Shown: positions 39,760 to 49,374 of the stretch, piece by piece
Layout of the letters: every line of letters starts with the position of its first letter
How positions within the stretch are numbered: the stretch's first letter is position 1
The notes under the pieces: model-generated
What the model saw: the letters and a program-made list of their open reading frames with translations, nothing else
Database searches by the model: none
Told to the model about the DNA's origin: nothing
Assembly: GCA_027577595.1 (NCBI GenBank)
Contig: JANBRJ010000005.1
Coordinates: forward strand, 124,001-188,000
Source of the DNA: Coemansia sp. RSA 487
Lineage: Eukaryota > Kickxellomycota > Kickxellomycetes > Kickxellales > Kickxellaceae
DNA: 64,000 nucleotides
Reading direction: 5' to 3'
Made by a program: the position numbers and the translations under genes

Positions 39760-40602
39760 TTAATTTGCGGCTGGCAAAAGTAAACAAGCAGCTCCAAAAA
39801 GCACAAGTACGCTAGCGACAATAGTTATGCCTTTAATGTGCCGCCATACATTTCTGTTGGTGTGCAGTCGACTGCGCTCACCCGGTTCATTCCGTGATGA
39901 GTTGATTGAGGAAGTGAGATCATGCATATCATTTGCACAAGCTGTGGTGCTTTCGCTTTCTCTGTCGCTGATAGTTCTGCTATTGCTGCCGTTGATACCT
40001 GTGTGTGCGTGGCTGCCAGTGCTGCCATATCCTGAGTCCTTTCCAAAAACCCGCGATTCAACAGGATGCAGTCCTTGGCACTCGGAGATCCTATCCTTCT
40101 ACAACACCCAAGGAATAGTGGCCAAAGTAAACAAGGCACTTTGCTTTTCTGTATTTATATACCGACGCACTTTTCTCTATAACCGAACAGACAAACAAAC
40201 AAACATTTACCACGCAGCCTTACTTACATTTTGTTGGTCTCTAACTGATGATGCTTTGTCTCGATACACATTGGAATACCACTTTGGCTCGTTATCCGCA
40301 GTCTCCTTTGCTGGGACAATAATGACATTGTTAGTGTTTCCATCTCCATCATTGGCACAATCGTACCTGTCTGTGCTGATGCACCAATCGCTGCCATTCA
40401 GCACATACTTGAACTCATAGCGTCCGGGTCTAAGTGCAAGCATTACACTATACTGGGCCTCACTGTCAGCGCGTTTCAATGGTATGGTTTCGCGCCACCA
40501 TTTCTCCTTGTCATCTGAGAATGTCCCGCGGATAGCCACACTATTTGCTTCTCCTGGCCATATAATGATTGTTTCTATGGTCGCCTGCTGCTGCATTGGC
40601 AT
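39760..40602 (-). CDS. tail-anchored CBM48 (AMPK-type glycogen-binding domain) protein
   Basis: Exon 1 is 40602-40228 (ATG at 40602) and exon 2 is 40098-39760, joined in phase 0 across a 129-nt GTAAGT...TTGTAG intron, giving 237 residues. Residues about 8-97 are a CBM48/AMPK-beta-type domain: TIETIIIWPGEANSVAIRGTF, the WW pair, PLKRAD, YSVMLALRPGRYEFKYVLNG and CANDGDGNTNNVIIV. A Ser/Thr/Asn-rich linker of about 115 residues leads to a C-terminal hydrophobic segment (GITIVASVLVLFGAACLLL, 215-233) with only four residues after it, so this is a tail-anchored protein with the binding domain in the cytosol. The role is inferred: tethering glycogen or another partner to a membrane. The next gene on the same strand is the giant CBM48-like one. 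Confidence 0.75.
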
Positions 40603-40975
40603 ATTCCAACCGCTTTCTTTTTTAACTAATAGCTTGTTTATGGGGATCCGAGTGCGTGGGTTTGAGGAGCGCGTAACGGAAAGGGAAATGCGTCGGTTCT
40701 TTGGTGTAAAAAAAAAGTAAAAGTATCTATTAGTCAAGGAGACACCGTTAAGAACAAAATCGAGCTAGTTATAAAGAGAGAAAGAAGAAGATAAAAACCA
40801 GGGAACATGCTCAGAGCAAGCGTTTCCTCTGTCCCTCATCTGATTTCATCGATCCCTCCTTCCCTGTCTTGTCTTTTCTACTGCAGCAACGTGTTACCAT
40901 TCATGTCACGCAATATCTTTTCGCTCCATGCAAACAGTTCAAGCCAAATAAAGATACATTTTCCTTTTTAATACA
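40603..40975. other. divergent promoter region
   Basis: It lies between the start codon of the tail-anchored CBM48 gene (minus) and a small spliced candidate (plus). A pyrimidine-rich tract runs from about 40830 to 40890. No gene is seen. Confidence 0.45.
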
Positions 40976-41271
40976 ATGGTGAGTCAATGTTATTTTACTT
41001 TCAATATATTTATTCTCTGCAAAGTTTGTAGAAACAGCAAGTATGGAGTGTTGTCTTTTGTTGTTCTATAAAATAAACTGAAGCTGGAGATAAAGAACTA
41101 ACATTTAAAAGTTAGACAGAAAAACATTGGCTCACCACTGTACCCATCGCTCATATGGAAGCCCACCAGGGTTCTATCCAGCAATACCATCCACCACCAG
41201 GTGCTGGTTCAGTAGCTGTGTGCTGTAGATGTTACTTTCTTTATCGCGCCTTCCAACAGCTAAGGCTGTAG
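40976..41271 (+). CDS. small spliced candidate gene with an intron directly after ATG
   Basis: ATG at 40976-40978 is followed at once by GTGAGT. A near-perfect branch site (AACTAAC) and the acceptor AAAAGTTAG end the 137-nt intron at 41115. Exon 2 (41116-41271) gives 52 residues in all: MTEKHWLTTVPIAHMEAHQG, a Gln/Tyr/Pro-rich stretch (SIQQYHPPPGAG), then VAVCCRCYF. The splice signals are better than those of several firm introns here, and SEC61 beta has the same ATG-intron layout. The protein is not recognised and further exons may be missing. It overlaps a minus-strand open frame (41174-41434). Confidence 0.4.
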
Positions 41272-41434
41272 TGCTTGTGTAGTGATCCTGTGTAGACGCT
41301 GCCAGATCGTTTACTTTGGGCTTTCTATCTTTTTCTTGGTCTTTGGCTTCACGCAATAACGTTTGCGCTGTTTCCCATCGTCTGTAACTACGCTGCCTGC
41401 TGTGTTTTCGCTGAACCACGATCAAAAACAACAT
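41174..41434 (-). CDS. possible small charged protein (alternative to the plus-strand candidate)
   Basis: The ATG at 41434 opens 86 residues: MLFLIVVQRKHSRQRSYRRW, then a charged helical stretch (TAQTLLREAKDQEKDRK) and a polar end. A TATAAA lies just upstream. I recognise no family. It overlaps the plus-strand small gene, so at most one of the two is likely to be the main product; neither is secure. Confidence 0.25.
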   Translation of the reverse strand: MLFLIVVQRKHSRQRSYRRWETAQTLLREAKDQEKDRKPKVNDLAASTQDHYTSTTALAVGRRDKESNIYSTQLLNQHLVVDGIAG

Positions 41435-41678
41435 TTGCGATGTTTATACGCCAATCGACTGGCTACTTTAGCCACTGTGTTGCGGGTCCAAACACGGCTG
41501 ATATATTATTATACGCGGAAAAATATTTGCTCGCCCCTGCATTAAAAGGGGAAAAATCATATCTTGGCTGCTGGAGATAGATGCAAGACGAATCAACAAA
41601 GCTCTATCAATTTAAACCCTGCATCTGCTGCATCAAATGTGCGTAGATTTACATTCTCATTGAGAAACGAAAGGAAGT

Positions 41679-44600
41679 CTAACCAAAGGTCTGTTTTGAA
41701 CGCTTGGGCTTGCGCACGCGGCTGACTCGCCACTCGTTCGGCTTTTCAAACTTGTTGTACAGCGGCTCCAGCCGCTCCTTGCGCTTGCGACGGGAGATCT
41801 TGTTCGCATCAGCAACCTTGAAGAACGTCGGTGCAACTTCCACCAGCCACCGGGGCTCAACCACAGTGATGTTGTGCATATACTCCTTTGAAGTCATCAC
41901 AAGCTCGTGATAGATGATCCACTCGGGATTCTTGCTAAACAGCGCGCTTGACGGATGGATATAGACAGGCGTTCCCTCGACAAGCGTCTTGTATCCCTCC
42001 TGCGGATCTCGCTTGGCAGTGTGCCGGAAGAACCCGGCGCATAGCGCCCGCCGCACCGGGTCAAAATTGCGCTCTCCACAGCTCACAATATCCTGCTTGT
42101 ACCTGTCCATAATTCCAACCATCTGCTTGCGAATGTCCGATGCAGTGCGCAGCCGCCGGAACTGCAGGAAGTTGTCAAAGCACCAGGTATTGCTAAATTT
42201 GGCAGCCTTCCACGAGTTGTACACCGTGAGCAACGTGAGGTGGTCGCCTTCAGGTTGGTGGAACTTTGCCTTCTTTGAGTCTGCTGCCGCCTGCTTCTCC
42301 TTTGGCCGGTAAAAGATGGAGCCCTCCGAAGACAGCATCGCTGCTATTGTGAGAACTTCCTCGCTGCATCCATACTCGACGCTGACGAGTATCGCCTTTG
42401 AGAGCTCAGGACTCATTGGGAATTCAGCCATTTTGCGTCCAATACGCGTAAGCAGTCCTTCGTCATCCAAAGCACCAAGCGAGTAAAGGAGATCGAGCGA
42501 CGCAACGAGCGTAGAAACAGGCGGCGGGTCCATAAAGTCAAACCCGATCAGATCGTTGATCCCCATGGCTTTGAGCTGCAGAACCATGGACGAGAGATTC
42601 ACGCGCTGGATCTCGGGCACGCTGTTGGGAAGCATCTCGTTTCTAAACGCAGATTCAGTGTATAGACGGTAGCATTTGCCTGGCCCAGTCCGCCCTGCGC
42701 GACCCGAGCGCTGGTTAGACTGTGCCTGCGAAATAGGCGTCACAACAAGCTGGTCGAGCCCCGACTTTGCGTCATACGTGTTTTGCTTAACAAAGCCTGG
42801 GTCCACCACGTAGTAGATCCCGTCGATGGTCACTGATGTTTCGGCAATGTTCGTCGATATAACTATTTTGCGCGATCCCGGCGGCGCAGGCTCGAATATG
42901 CGCGACTGCATCTCGGATGGCAGCGATGAATATACAGGCAGGATGATCAGCTCGGGAACCATCGATCCCAGCGCCTTCATGCGCTCGTACAGGATCTCGC
43001 ACGAGGTATCGATCTCCTCCTGCCCAGTGAGGAACAGCAGAATGTCGCCTGGTGGCTCGGTTAAGTGGATCTGCATCACCGTCATAAGTGCCGCGTCTAA
43101 ATAATCGCTCTCAGGCTCGCGCGAAAACATGATCTCGACTGGGAATGTTCTGCCTGGAATCGTAAAAATAGGGCAGTTGTTAAAGTACTTTGAAAACTTT
43201 TCCGCATCCAGTGTGGCCGATGTTACAATAACCTTGAGGTCTGGTCGCCGCTGGCACGCAACTTTCAGCAGACCAAAAAGAACGTCGGTATTGATTGCGC
43301 GCTCGTGAGCTTCATCTAGCATGATAACAGAGTATCTTCTCAGGCTGGTGTCCATTAAGATCTCGCGGATAAGCATACCATCCGTGCAGTACTTGATTTT
43401 GGTCTCGGGCGAGGTGCAGTCCTCGTAACGGATGGTGTAGCCGACTTCGGCCCCCAGTCTGCATCCGACTTCCTCTGCCACACGCTTGGCAACGCTGGTA
43501 GCAGCCACACGACGTGGCTGTGTGCAGCCAATGCGACCTCTGTGCGCAAACCCTTCCTCGTATAGATACTGTGTGAGCTGTGTTGTCTTTCCTGACCCTG
43601 TATCGCCGATAACAACCAGAAACTGGTTTTGAGAGACCGCCTCGATAAACAAATCGCGCAACTTATACACAGGAAGGCTCTTGCGCTGGTCTTGTATTGA
43701 CAGATCCGTGATTTTGCCAAACGTCATCGCCTTTCCTTGTACAGATTTTCTCCATTCGGGAAGATCACCACCACGGGTTTTGCTGGCTATCTCGGCTGCA
43801 ACACCACGTAGGTCCTGGGCAAAGTTGCGCTCGCCTGGTGCCGGCATAGGATCTTCCCAGGGTCTGTTGAGGTCCTTTGGCAAATTGTCTAGCTCTGCCT
43901 CTGCCTGCTGCAGCTTTAGATCCTTACGTTCTCTGGCCAGCGATGCGCTTGCAAGCGCTGCTCTGTTGAGCGAGCCGTCGGGCGCCTTGACAACCTTGAC
44001 TGGACTGAGTTGCAGCGCTTGTGACGTGTGGCCGCGCAAAAACCCAGGCTCATCCTCGCGAAGCTCAATGTCAAGCTCCTCCTCGTCATCTTCAAAGGCT
44101 GGCATACCATCTTCGTCAACCTCATCAAGCCCAGGGTAGTCTGCCCTATCGAGCACGCCAGATGCAATAAGCTGTTTTATCTCCCATCTCTCAGGCGAAG
44201 TTAGTCGTTTGACAGAGCTCTTTTTACCGCGCCCCTTATCCTCGATAGATTCAATGGCAGGCTTATCCATCCCATGGCGAGTCCCAAGGCTAATTGCATT
44301 GCTTCCTGTAAGTGAGACCAGTCGTGACGGCTGTTTGGGTCCTGACACACTGTTTACCTCGTCCTTTGGCATGCCTGGATACAAGTGAGGTGTCAGGTCT
44401 TCACCAGTTTCCTGATCCACGTCCTTCATAGATAGGCCAAGCTTGCTGCCAATAATTGACACCACCTTGACTTTGACCGATTGCCCGCGATCAAGTACTT
44501 CGCGTGGATTCCCAATACGAACGCCCTTTTGGATCGCTGAAATGTGCACCATACCTTCAACACGTCCCTTAACATTGTCCAGAGATACAAATGCACCGAA

Positions 44601-45371
44601 ATCCTTCAAATTTGTCACACGACCGTCGTATATCTTGAACTGGACTGGCGCTTCATCCAATCGGCTGATGTTTCCGGAGCGATTTGTAGAGCGCCTTTCA
44701 TAATCATGGTCATGTGCACGACTATCGCGATCATGCGAGCCACGTTCGTGGCGTGAGTGTTCGTGCCTTGAATGCCTGTGCCCATTCAAGTCCATACGAG
44801 GACTCTTGCTGCGGTGTCTCTCGCGACTTCGGCTTCTATGTCTTCTGCTGTGTCCTGAAGGAGACCGGCCACGGTGGCTGCGGCTGTGTTTGCTTTCTTT
44901 ATCTTCCAATGTGCTACTATCGACTTTGTTCTTTGTACCAGAGAGCAAAGAGTCGATGTGTTTATCGATATCTCCAGCCATTACCTGATCGGCCGCAGAA
45001 GGCTTGTTTTCGTCCATACGGTTTGGCAATGAAAGACCTGGGAATAGAGCTGCTTTGTCATCAGTAGACATTGACGGTTTTGGCTCGTCACTGTCGCCCT
45101 TCTTTCGCCCACCCCCCTTTGGCGTTGGCTTCATTGTGGTTATAAGCCGGTGCAGTGTTTGAATCAACGGTTCCGAAAACCCGCATTCGTCCTGGTCGAG
45201 TTTTCGCTTGAAATCGCTGTACCCGCTGCTTTCTCCGTGCAAATGTATTATGTACTCGGTAACATCCTTATCTGATATCCCGGTATGGTTTGAGAGCTCA
45301 TTAGTGACCTTGGAAACAAGCGACAAGTATTCCAAACGCTCCAACTCTCCCGCTCTTTTTTCGCTGCTCAT
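41679..45371 (-). CDS. PRP22: DEAH-box splicing helicase Prp22/DHX8
   Basis: Prp22 acts in second-step splicing and releases spliced mRNA from the spliceosome. The first ATG is at 45371 ([20 protein letters not shown]), giving 1,230 residues without introns. Order: an N-terminal helical region; an RS-rich segment with many SR/RS/RH pairs (about 165-225); an S1 RNA-binding domain ([20 protein letters not shown], about 245-315); then the DEAH helicase with [15 protein letters not shown] (about 587), [12 protein letters not shown] (about 684), [10 protein letters not shown] and [14 protein letters not shown]. The winged-helix, ratchet and OB parts end in the [16 protein letters not shown] region. 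The RS segment is as in animal DHX8 and absent from budding yeast Prp22. Confidence 0.95.
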   Translation of the reverse strand: MSSEKRAGELERLEYLSLVSKVTNELSNHTGISDKDVTEYIIHLHGESSGYSDFKRKLDQDECGFSEPLIQTLHRLITTMKPTPKGGGRKKGDSDEPKPSMSTDDKAALFPGLSLPNRMDENKPSAADQVMAGDIDKHIDSLLSGTKNKVDSSTLEDKESKHSRSHRGRSPSGHSRRHRSRSRERHRSKSPRMDLNGHRHSRHEHSRHERGSHDRDSRAHDHDYERRSTNRSGNISRLDEAPVQFKIYDGRVTNLKDFGAFVSLDNVKGRVEGMVHISAIQKGVRIGNPREVLDRGQSVKVKVVSIIGSKLGLSMKDVDQETGEDLTPHLYPGMPKDEVNSVSGPKQPSRLVSLTGSNAISLGTRHGMDKPAIESIEDKGRGKKSSVKRLTSPERWEIKQLIASGVLDRADYPGLDEVDEDGMPAFEDDEEELDIELREDEPGFLRGHTSQALQLSPVKVVKAPDGSLNRAALASASLARERKDLKLQQAEAELDNLPKDLNRPWEDPMPAPGERNFAQDLRGVAAEIASKTRGGDLPEWRKSVQGKAMTFGKITDLSIQDQRKSLPVYKLRDLFIEAVSQNQFLVVIGDTGSGKTTQLTQYLYEEGFAHRGRIGCTQPRRVAATSVAKRVAEEVGCRLGAEVGYTIRYEDCTSPETKIKYCTDGMLIREILMDTSLRRYSVIMLDEAHERAINTDVLFGLLKVACQRRPDLKVIVTSATLDAEKFSKYFNNCPIFTIPGRTFPVEIMFSREPESDYLDAALMTVMQIHLTEPPGDILLFLTGQEEIDTSCEILYERMKALGSMVPELIILPVYSSLPSEMQSRIFEPAPPGSRKIVISTNIAETSVTIDGIYYVVDPGFVKQNTYDAKSGLDQLVVTPISQAQSNQRSGRAGRTGPGKCYRLYTESAFRNEMLPNSVPEIQRVNLSSMVLQLKAMGINDLIGFDFMDPPPVSTLVASLDLLYSLGALDDEGLLTRIGRKMAEFPMSPELSKAILVSVEYGCSEEVLTIAAMLSSEGSIFYRPKEKQAAADSKKAKFHQPEGDHLTLLTVYNSWKAAKFSNTWCFDNFLQFRRLRTASDIRKQMVGIMDRYKQDIVSCGERNFDPVRRALCAGFFRHTAKRDPQEGYKTLVEGTPVYIHPSSALFSKNPEWIIYHELVMTSKEYMHNITVVEPRWLVEVAPTFFKVADANKISRRKRKERLEPLYNKFEKPNEWRVSRVRKPKRSKQTFG

Positions 45372-45624
45372 TGGTAGCACAATCGCCTAGTAGATTTGGC
45401 AAGCGGATACAACAATATAGTAGTCAATAATATATATAAAAATTTTTTTTGGTAAAGTTGGTAAATAAAAATAAAAATAAAACGAAACCAGACTAAACCC
45501 CTTCCAATCTCAAAAAAATTAAAAAATTAAAAAAGCTCAAAAATTGCTCTTGAACGTTTATACCTCTCAGTATAAAATACCATTTGTGGGGAACGAAAAA
45601 GCCCACCTGACTGATAGGCTTGGC

Positions 45625-46068
45625 TTACTTTATGCAAGCCTTTTCAACACATGTTTTCAGCAGCTTCCTGTCATTTTCAAAGCTTAGAATGCTATTGGCT
45701 TCATCTACATCAATCCACCGAACCGAAAACTTCTCGTGGTCCTCAAGTCTCTGAGAAGTCGTCTTGACAAAAGTAGCTACATACCAGTAAATGACCTTGG
45801 TTTTCGCAATGCTTTGGTTGTATCGAACCTCAAAGCCCATCAGCTCTTCAGGGGCCTGAATATGGCAGATCACGCCAGCTTCCTCTTCGACCTCTCGGCA
45901 AGCGGCAGTCGTGGGCGCCTCACCTTCCTCGATCCTGCCCTTGGGAAACATGACTATCTCCTCGCCGCTTTCTTTGTCCATGCAGACAACAGTAAGTACA
46001 TTTTCTCTGGAGTTGTCAAACACGACGGCGCCAGCAGAAAACATCACTGCATCGCCAGGATATAACAT
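45625..46068 (-). CDS. Nudix hydrolase
   Basis: The ATG at 46068 gives 147 residues. Residues 44-66 match the 23-residue Nudix box G-x5-E-x7-R-E-U-x-E-E-x-G-U exactly (GRIEEGE...REVEEEAGV), so magnesium-dependent cleavage of a nucleoside-diphosphate-X type substrate is expected. FPKGRIEEGE and size resemble the diphosphoinositol-polyphosphate/diadenosine-polyphosphate phosphohydrolase group (Aps1/DIPP), but the substrate cannot be read from sequence alone. It is divergent from UMP1 with 272 bp between start codons. Confidence 0.85.
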   Translation of the reverse strand: MLYPGDAVMFSAGAVVFDNSRENVLTVVCMDKESGEEIVMFPKGRIEEGEAPTTAACREVEEEAGVICHIQAPEELMGFEVRYNQSIAKTKVIYWYVATFVKTTSQRLEDHEKFSVRWIDVDEANSILSFENDRKLLKTCVEKACIK

Positions 46069-46340
46069 TGTTGTTTTTAAGAATGTGTAAATAGATGTAA
46101 ATGGCTAGTTGGAACAAACCTTTGAAAAAGTGATACATACACAAGCTAACAGCTGTAAAAAAAATAATTTTGATCCAAGGGACACAGGGGACACTGCAAC
46201 AAGTGAAGGTGACGCATGCTTATTTTGTAAAGCGAAAATTAATGCATCTTACGTTTTTCGTTTTTCACTTTTGATATATTTTTCATACTACACTTGTTTT
46301 TGTTCTAAATTCAATATTGTTACCACCTTAGCAAAGGAAA

Positions 46341-46763
46341 ATGTCGTTCAAGTTTGAGCCAGGAACCGAGACCAACACCGCCACTGTGCTGCCCAATGCG
46401 TCCTCAATCACAGGACTGCAGGATATTGTGCGTGACGGCCCATCCAAAAGCGTCAATGATGCATTCACCCAGGGACATCCGCTTGAATCTCGGCTGGGCA
46501 ACTGGGAGAGCTCGCAGCTTGGCATGAAGCTCCATATGCAACGCCAGATATACGGGCTCCACGCGCCGCTGCGGACGATGATGGAGATACAGTCGATACA
46601 AAAGAACCCCGCTTTGTTGGGCTCGCGCGCATCGCGCATCCAGCTTGACATTCTTCTGGGCAAGGACGACACAATTGACATTAGCGATGTGTTTGGCAAC
46701 AATGGTCTTGAGGCAGATACTCCTGATATTCACAGGATGCTCGCAAAGAAGCTCAACCTCTAA
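46341..46763 (+). CDS. UMP1: proteasome maturation factor Ump1/POMP
   Basis: Ump1 is the chaperone trapped in half-proteasomes during 20S assembly and is then degraded. The 140-residue frame starts at the ATG at 46341 (MSFKFEPGTE). Conserved features: GLQDIVRDGP, the HPLESRLGNWESSQLGMKLH block, QIYGLHAPLRTMMEIQS and the ending with LDILLGKDDTIDISDVFG. Length and block order match the family, and no intron is needed. Confidence 0.93.
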   Translation: MSFKFEPGTETNTATVLPNASSITGLQDIVRDGPSKSVNDAFTQGHPLESRLGNWESSQLGMKLHMQRQIYGLHAPLRTMMEIQSIQKNPALLGSRASRIQLDILLGKDDTIDISDVFGNNGLEADTPDIHRMLAKKLNL

Positions 46764-47148
46764 ACTCTCTGGTCTACAGGCAGCACTCTGTTGCATTTCT
46801 CACTTATGTTGTACTGAAAATAACAAATACCGTTATATGCATCCTCCAATGGTACTTTACGAGACATTACAGGACAACGATATGCAAAGTTTGAGCAGAT
46901 GATAGGCCATTTACTCGTAAACATTTGTTAGTGTGGTTATATGTTATAATGGTGCTGTGATAATAATTCGGCACTGCCATTTGAGAGCCGAATCGCAATA
47001 TGATTGACTCGCGTTGAGTTGATCATATTGCTGGATAGCATGCGATATATGCTATCCAGTTATCTGAATAGTTTTTGTTTGATTGTAGCGGTTATAAAAG
47101 GCCATGATTTATTATAAAAATGTAAAGGAGCTTTAGTTCCGTTTGTGA
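46764..47148. other. UMP1 3' flank with three consecutive hairpins
   Basis: There is no protein gene. The stretch contains the hairpin cluster listed separately (46966-47059) and then A/T-rich sequence leading to the AAA-ATPase-like remnant. Confidence 0.55.
46966..47059. repeat. three adjacent stem-loops
   Basis: There are three back-to-back inverted repeats. First, ATTCGGC (46966-46972) pairs with GCCGAAT (46987-46993). Second, GCAATATGAT (46995-47004) pairs with ATCATATTGC (47022-47031); as RNA this stem extends through two G.U pairs and ACTC/GAGT to 16 bp with a 5-nt loop. Third, CTGGATAGCAT (47031-47041) pairs with ATGCTATCCAG (47049-47059) around a 7-nt loop. All listed arms are perfect. 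It could be a structured RNA, a transcript end or barrier, or the end of a small mobile element. Confidence 0.75.
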
Positions 47149-47734
47149 TTATCTTTTATTCTTGCAACAAGGACAGGGCTCTTCGCGCTCACTCCGTGGT
47201 ATGCGCCTGACAATGCCAACAAAGTCCGCATGTGTCTGGAGAAAGGCCGTCTTACCCATATGCCGCGGGTACATTTCAGTAATCACCTCATCGGCATCCT
47301 GGTCCATGGCATCGACAATTGCGACAGACCTGTCAACAAAGGTTGCATTGCTCTGGATAAACTTTGTCGAGTCTCGATTCTAGAACCGTGGAGCTTTTTC
47401 CTGGGCAACCTTTGGAAGCTTGGCAGCCGAGGAAGCGCACTTTCAGGTGTGCGGAGAGCCTTATGCTCACCATCATGTCCCGCTGAAACTTGACCCACAG
47501 ATGAGTCTACACTGCCTTGATACGTCTCCAGCGGATCGCTAGGTAGGGAATATGAGGATTCACCAATCACATAGACAGCCGGGCTGTTAAGAACAGGTGC
47601 TGTGTTACCGCTATCTGGATTCCATACACCTGAGTCGCTCTCGGAATTAATGGACGACGGCTAATGGTCGCTGTTCTGAAGATAGGGCCGCTTTCCAAGC
47701 CCGCGGTCTGAGGAGCGGCTTTATTATTGGGCAT
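47149..47734 (-). pseudogene. AAA-ATPase-like (DUF1703 family) N-terminal remnant, copy 2
   Basis: Minus-strand sequence beginning at an ATG at 47734 (MPNNKAAPQTAGLESGPIFR) shares the ISRRPLIP leader and the S-x-P-S-D-P-L block with the copy at 11550. It continues with the family's FVDRSVAIVDAM and an ATPase P-loop-like stretch ending MGKTAFLQTHADFVGIV, then ends at a stop after CPCC. Frame changes separate the readable parts, and the second half of the gene, including the nuclease, is absent. It keeps ATPase sequence that copy 1 has lost, so neither copy derives simply from the other. Confidence 0.6.
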
Positions 47735-48256
47735 ATCTAGGGTGTTTCAATGGAACATGTCTTTGGCGTGGATATACTAATTCAGCTAGAAAACAAAACA
47801 GTGACAAAATGAGACAAGCTGTGAAAACACAAGAAATGTATTTGCTACTTTCAATGTTGTGAGCATAAAGGGCTGCGCAATTTTTAGGATCCATGCCATT
47901 AGATCAGATCAAACAATCGCTGCCAACAGAGACAATTCGATTTTCTGTGAGAAAAGTAGCAACTTGGCCAATCAGTGCGCCCGCTTTGGAACGTTAAATG
48001 CTTTGAGCCAAAAATCGCATTTTCTCATCTACAAACGCGAAACCTCGATATTTTTTGCGCAGCCACAGAGACGAAAAGTTTCGAGGTAAAATGGAGCTTC
48101 CTTCCTCACTCCTCGCCTGTTTCACCAGTGCACAGATAGCTACCTTCCTTTATTCTTCAGTTTTTTACTCGTTTTAAAAGGTTTTGGCTTTACAATAAAG
48201 TTTAAAGATTGCTTTTTTTTTTTGCACCCTCCCTTTTCCACTCAAGACAACTAACA
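47735..48256. other. RAD51 upstream region
   Basis: No gene is recognised. It holds ACGCGAAA at 48035 and a CGAAA...TTTCG inverted pair near 48072-48084, and is T-rich just before the RAD51 start codon. Confidence 0.5.
48035..48042 (+). promoter_or_regulatory. ACGCGAAA element upstream of RAD51 (MCB/E2F-like)
   Basis: ACGCGAAA lies about 215 bp upstream of the RAD51 ATG and matches the core bound by MBF-type G1/S regulators in fungi. RAD51 genes are commonly S-phase regulated. DNA2 in this window has a shorter ACGCGA core. The site is short and untested. Confidence 0.35.
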
Positions 48257-49291
48257 ATGCAAGCAGACGAATTTGAAGACCAGCACTCCGAGTCCGCCGA
48301 GGTCAATGAGGAGGAGGATGAAACCGGCCCCCTGCCCATTCAGAACCTTGAGCAGTGCGGAATCAGTGCTGCGGATGTCAAGAAGCTCACAGAGGCAGGC
48401 TACTTTACTGTCGAGTCTGTAGCATACACGCCGCGCAAGCAGCTCTTAACGATCAAGGGATTTTCTGATACCAAGGTTGACAAGGTTCTTGCCGAGGCCG
48501 CAAAGCTTGTGCCAATGGGCTTCACAACAGCTGCGGACTACCACCAAAAGCGGTCAGAGCTACTGCACATTACCACAGGCTCAACCGAGCTGGACAAGCT
48601 GTTGGGCGGGCAGGGCATTGAGACTGGCTCTATAACCGAGATTTTTGGCGAGTTTAGGACTGGAAAGTCGCAGATATGCCACACACTGGCAGTGACTTGC
48701 CAGCTCGACGAAGCCAGCGGAGGGGCAATGGGCAAGTGCCTGTACATCGATACTGAGGGCACATTCCGCCCAGAGCGCCTTGTCGAGATTGCTGAGCGAT
48801 ACAACCTTGATCCCAGCGAAGTCCTTGACAACGTCGCGTATGCGCGTGCCTTTAACTCGGACCATCAGACAGCGCTGCTGAACCAGGCGTCGATGCTGAT
48901 GACCGAGGCGCGGTTTAGTCTTTTGATTGTCGACAGCGCAACATCGCTCTACCGCACGGACTACTCTGGCCGTGGCGAGCTGTCTGCGCGGCAGATGCAT
49001 CTTGCACGGTTCCTGCGCACGCTTCTCCGGCTTGCGGATGAATTCGGCATTGCTGTTGTGATTTCGAACCAGGTTGTTGCCCAGGTTGACGGTGGCATGG
49101 CCTCGTTTGTCGCAGACCCAAAGAAGCCCATTGGAGGCAACATTATTGCACACGCGTCGACGACGCGCTTGTCGCTGCGCAAGGGTCGTGGCGAGACGCG
49201 TGTTTGCAAGATATATGACTCGCCTTGTCTGCCCGAAGCCGAGGCGGTGTTTGCGATCACTGCGCAAGGCATTGCCGATGCCAAGGACTGA
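48257..49291 (+). CDS. RAD51: Rad51 recombinase
   Basis: Rad51 forms filaments on single-stranded DNA and drives strand exchange in homologous recombination. I use the ATG at 48257 ([20 protein letters not shown]), giving 344 residues; the open frame before it is leader. An acidic start is followed by the helix-hairpin-helix N-domain ([20 protein letters not shown]), the polymerisation motif FTTA (89-92), Walker A GEFRTGKS (131-138), Walker [14 protein letters not shown] and the L1/L2 loop regions ([38 protein letters not shown]). All catalytic motifs are present. It is convergent with the PhyH-type gene, 83 bp away. Confidence 0.97.
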   Translation: MQADEFEDQHSESAEVNEEEDETGPLPIQNLEQCGISAADVKKLTEAGYFTVESVAYTPRKQLLTIKGFSDTKVDKVLAEAAKLVPMGFTTAADYHQKRSELLHITTGSTELDKLLGGQGIETGSITEIFGEFRTGKSQICHTLAVTCQLDEASGGAMGKCLYIDTEGTFRPERLVEIAERYNLDPSEVLDNVAYARAFNSDHQTALLNQASMLMTEARFSLLIVDSATSLYRTDYSGRGELSARQMHLARFLRTLLRLADEFGIAVVISNQVVAQVDGGMASFVADPKKPIGGNIIAHASTTRLSLRKGRGETRVCKIYDSPCLPEAEAVFAITAQGIADAKD

Positions 49292-49374
49292 AAACAGCAT
49301 TTCCTTCGTCTCTTCCTTCTTTCTTTCTCTATCGGTTCTTCTAGTATTATAAACACTGCAATGTTCTCACGTTT

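Noticed and set aside
39550-39783. A 77-codon plus-strand frame starting with ATG
   Set aside because: It overlaps the end of the better-supported tail-anchored CBM48 exon on the other strand and has no recognisable domain.
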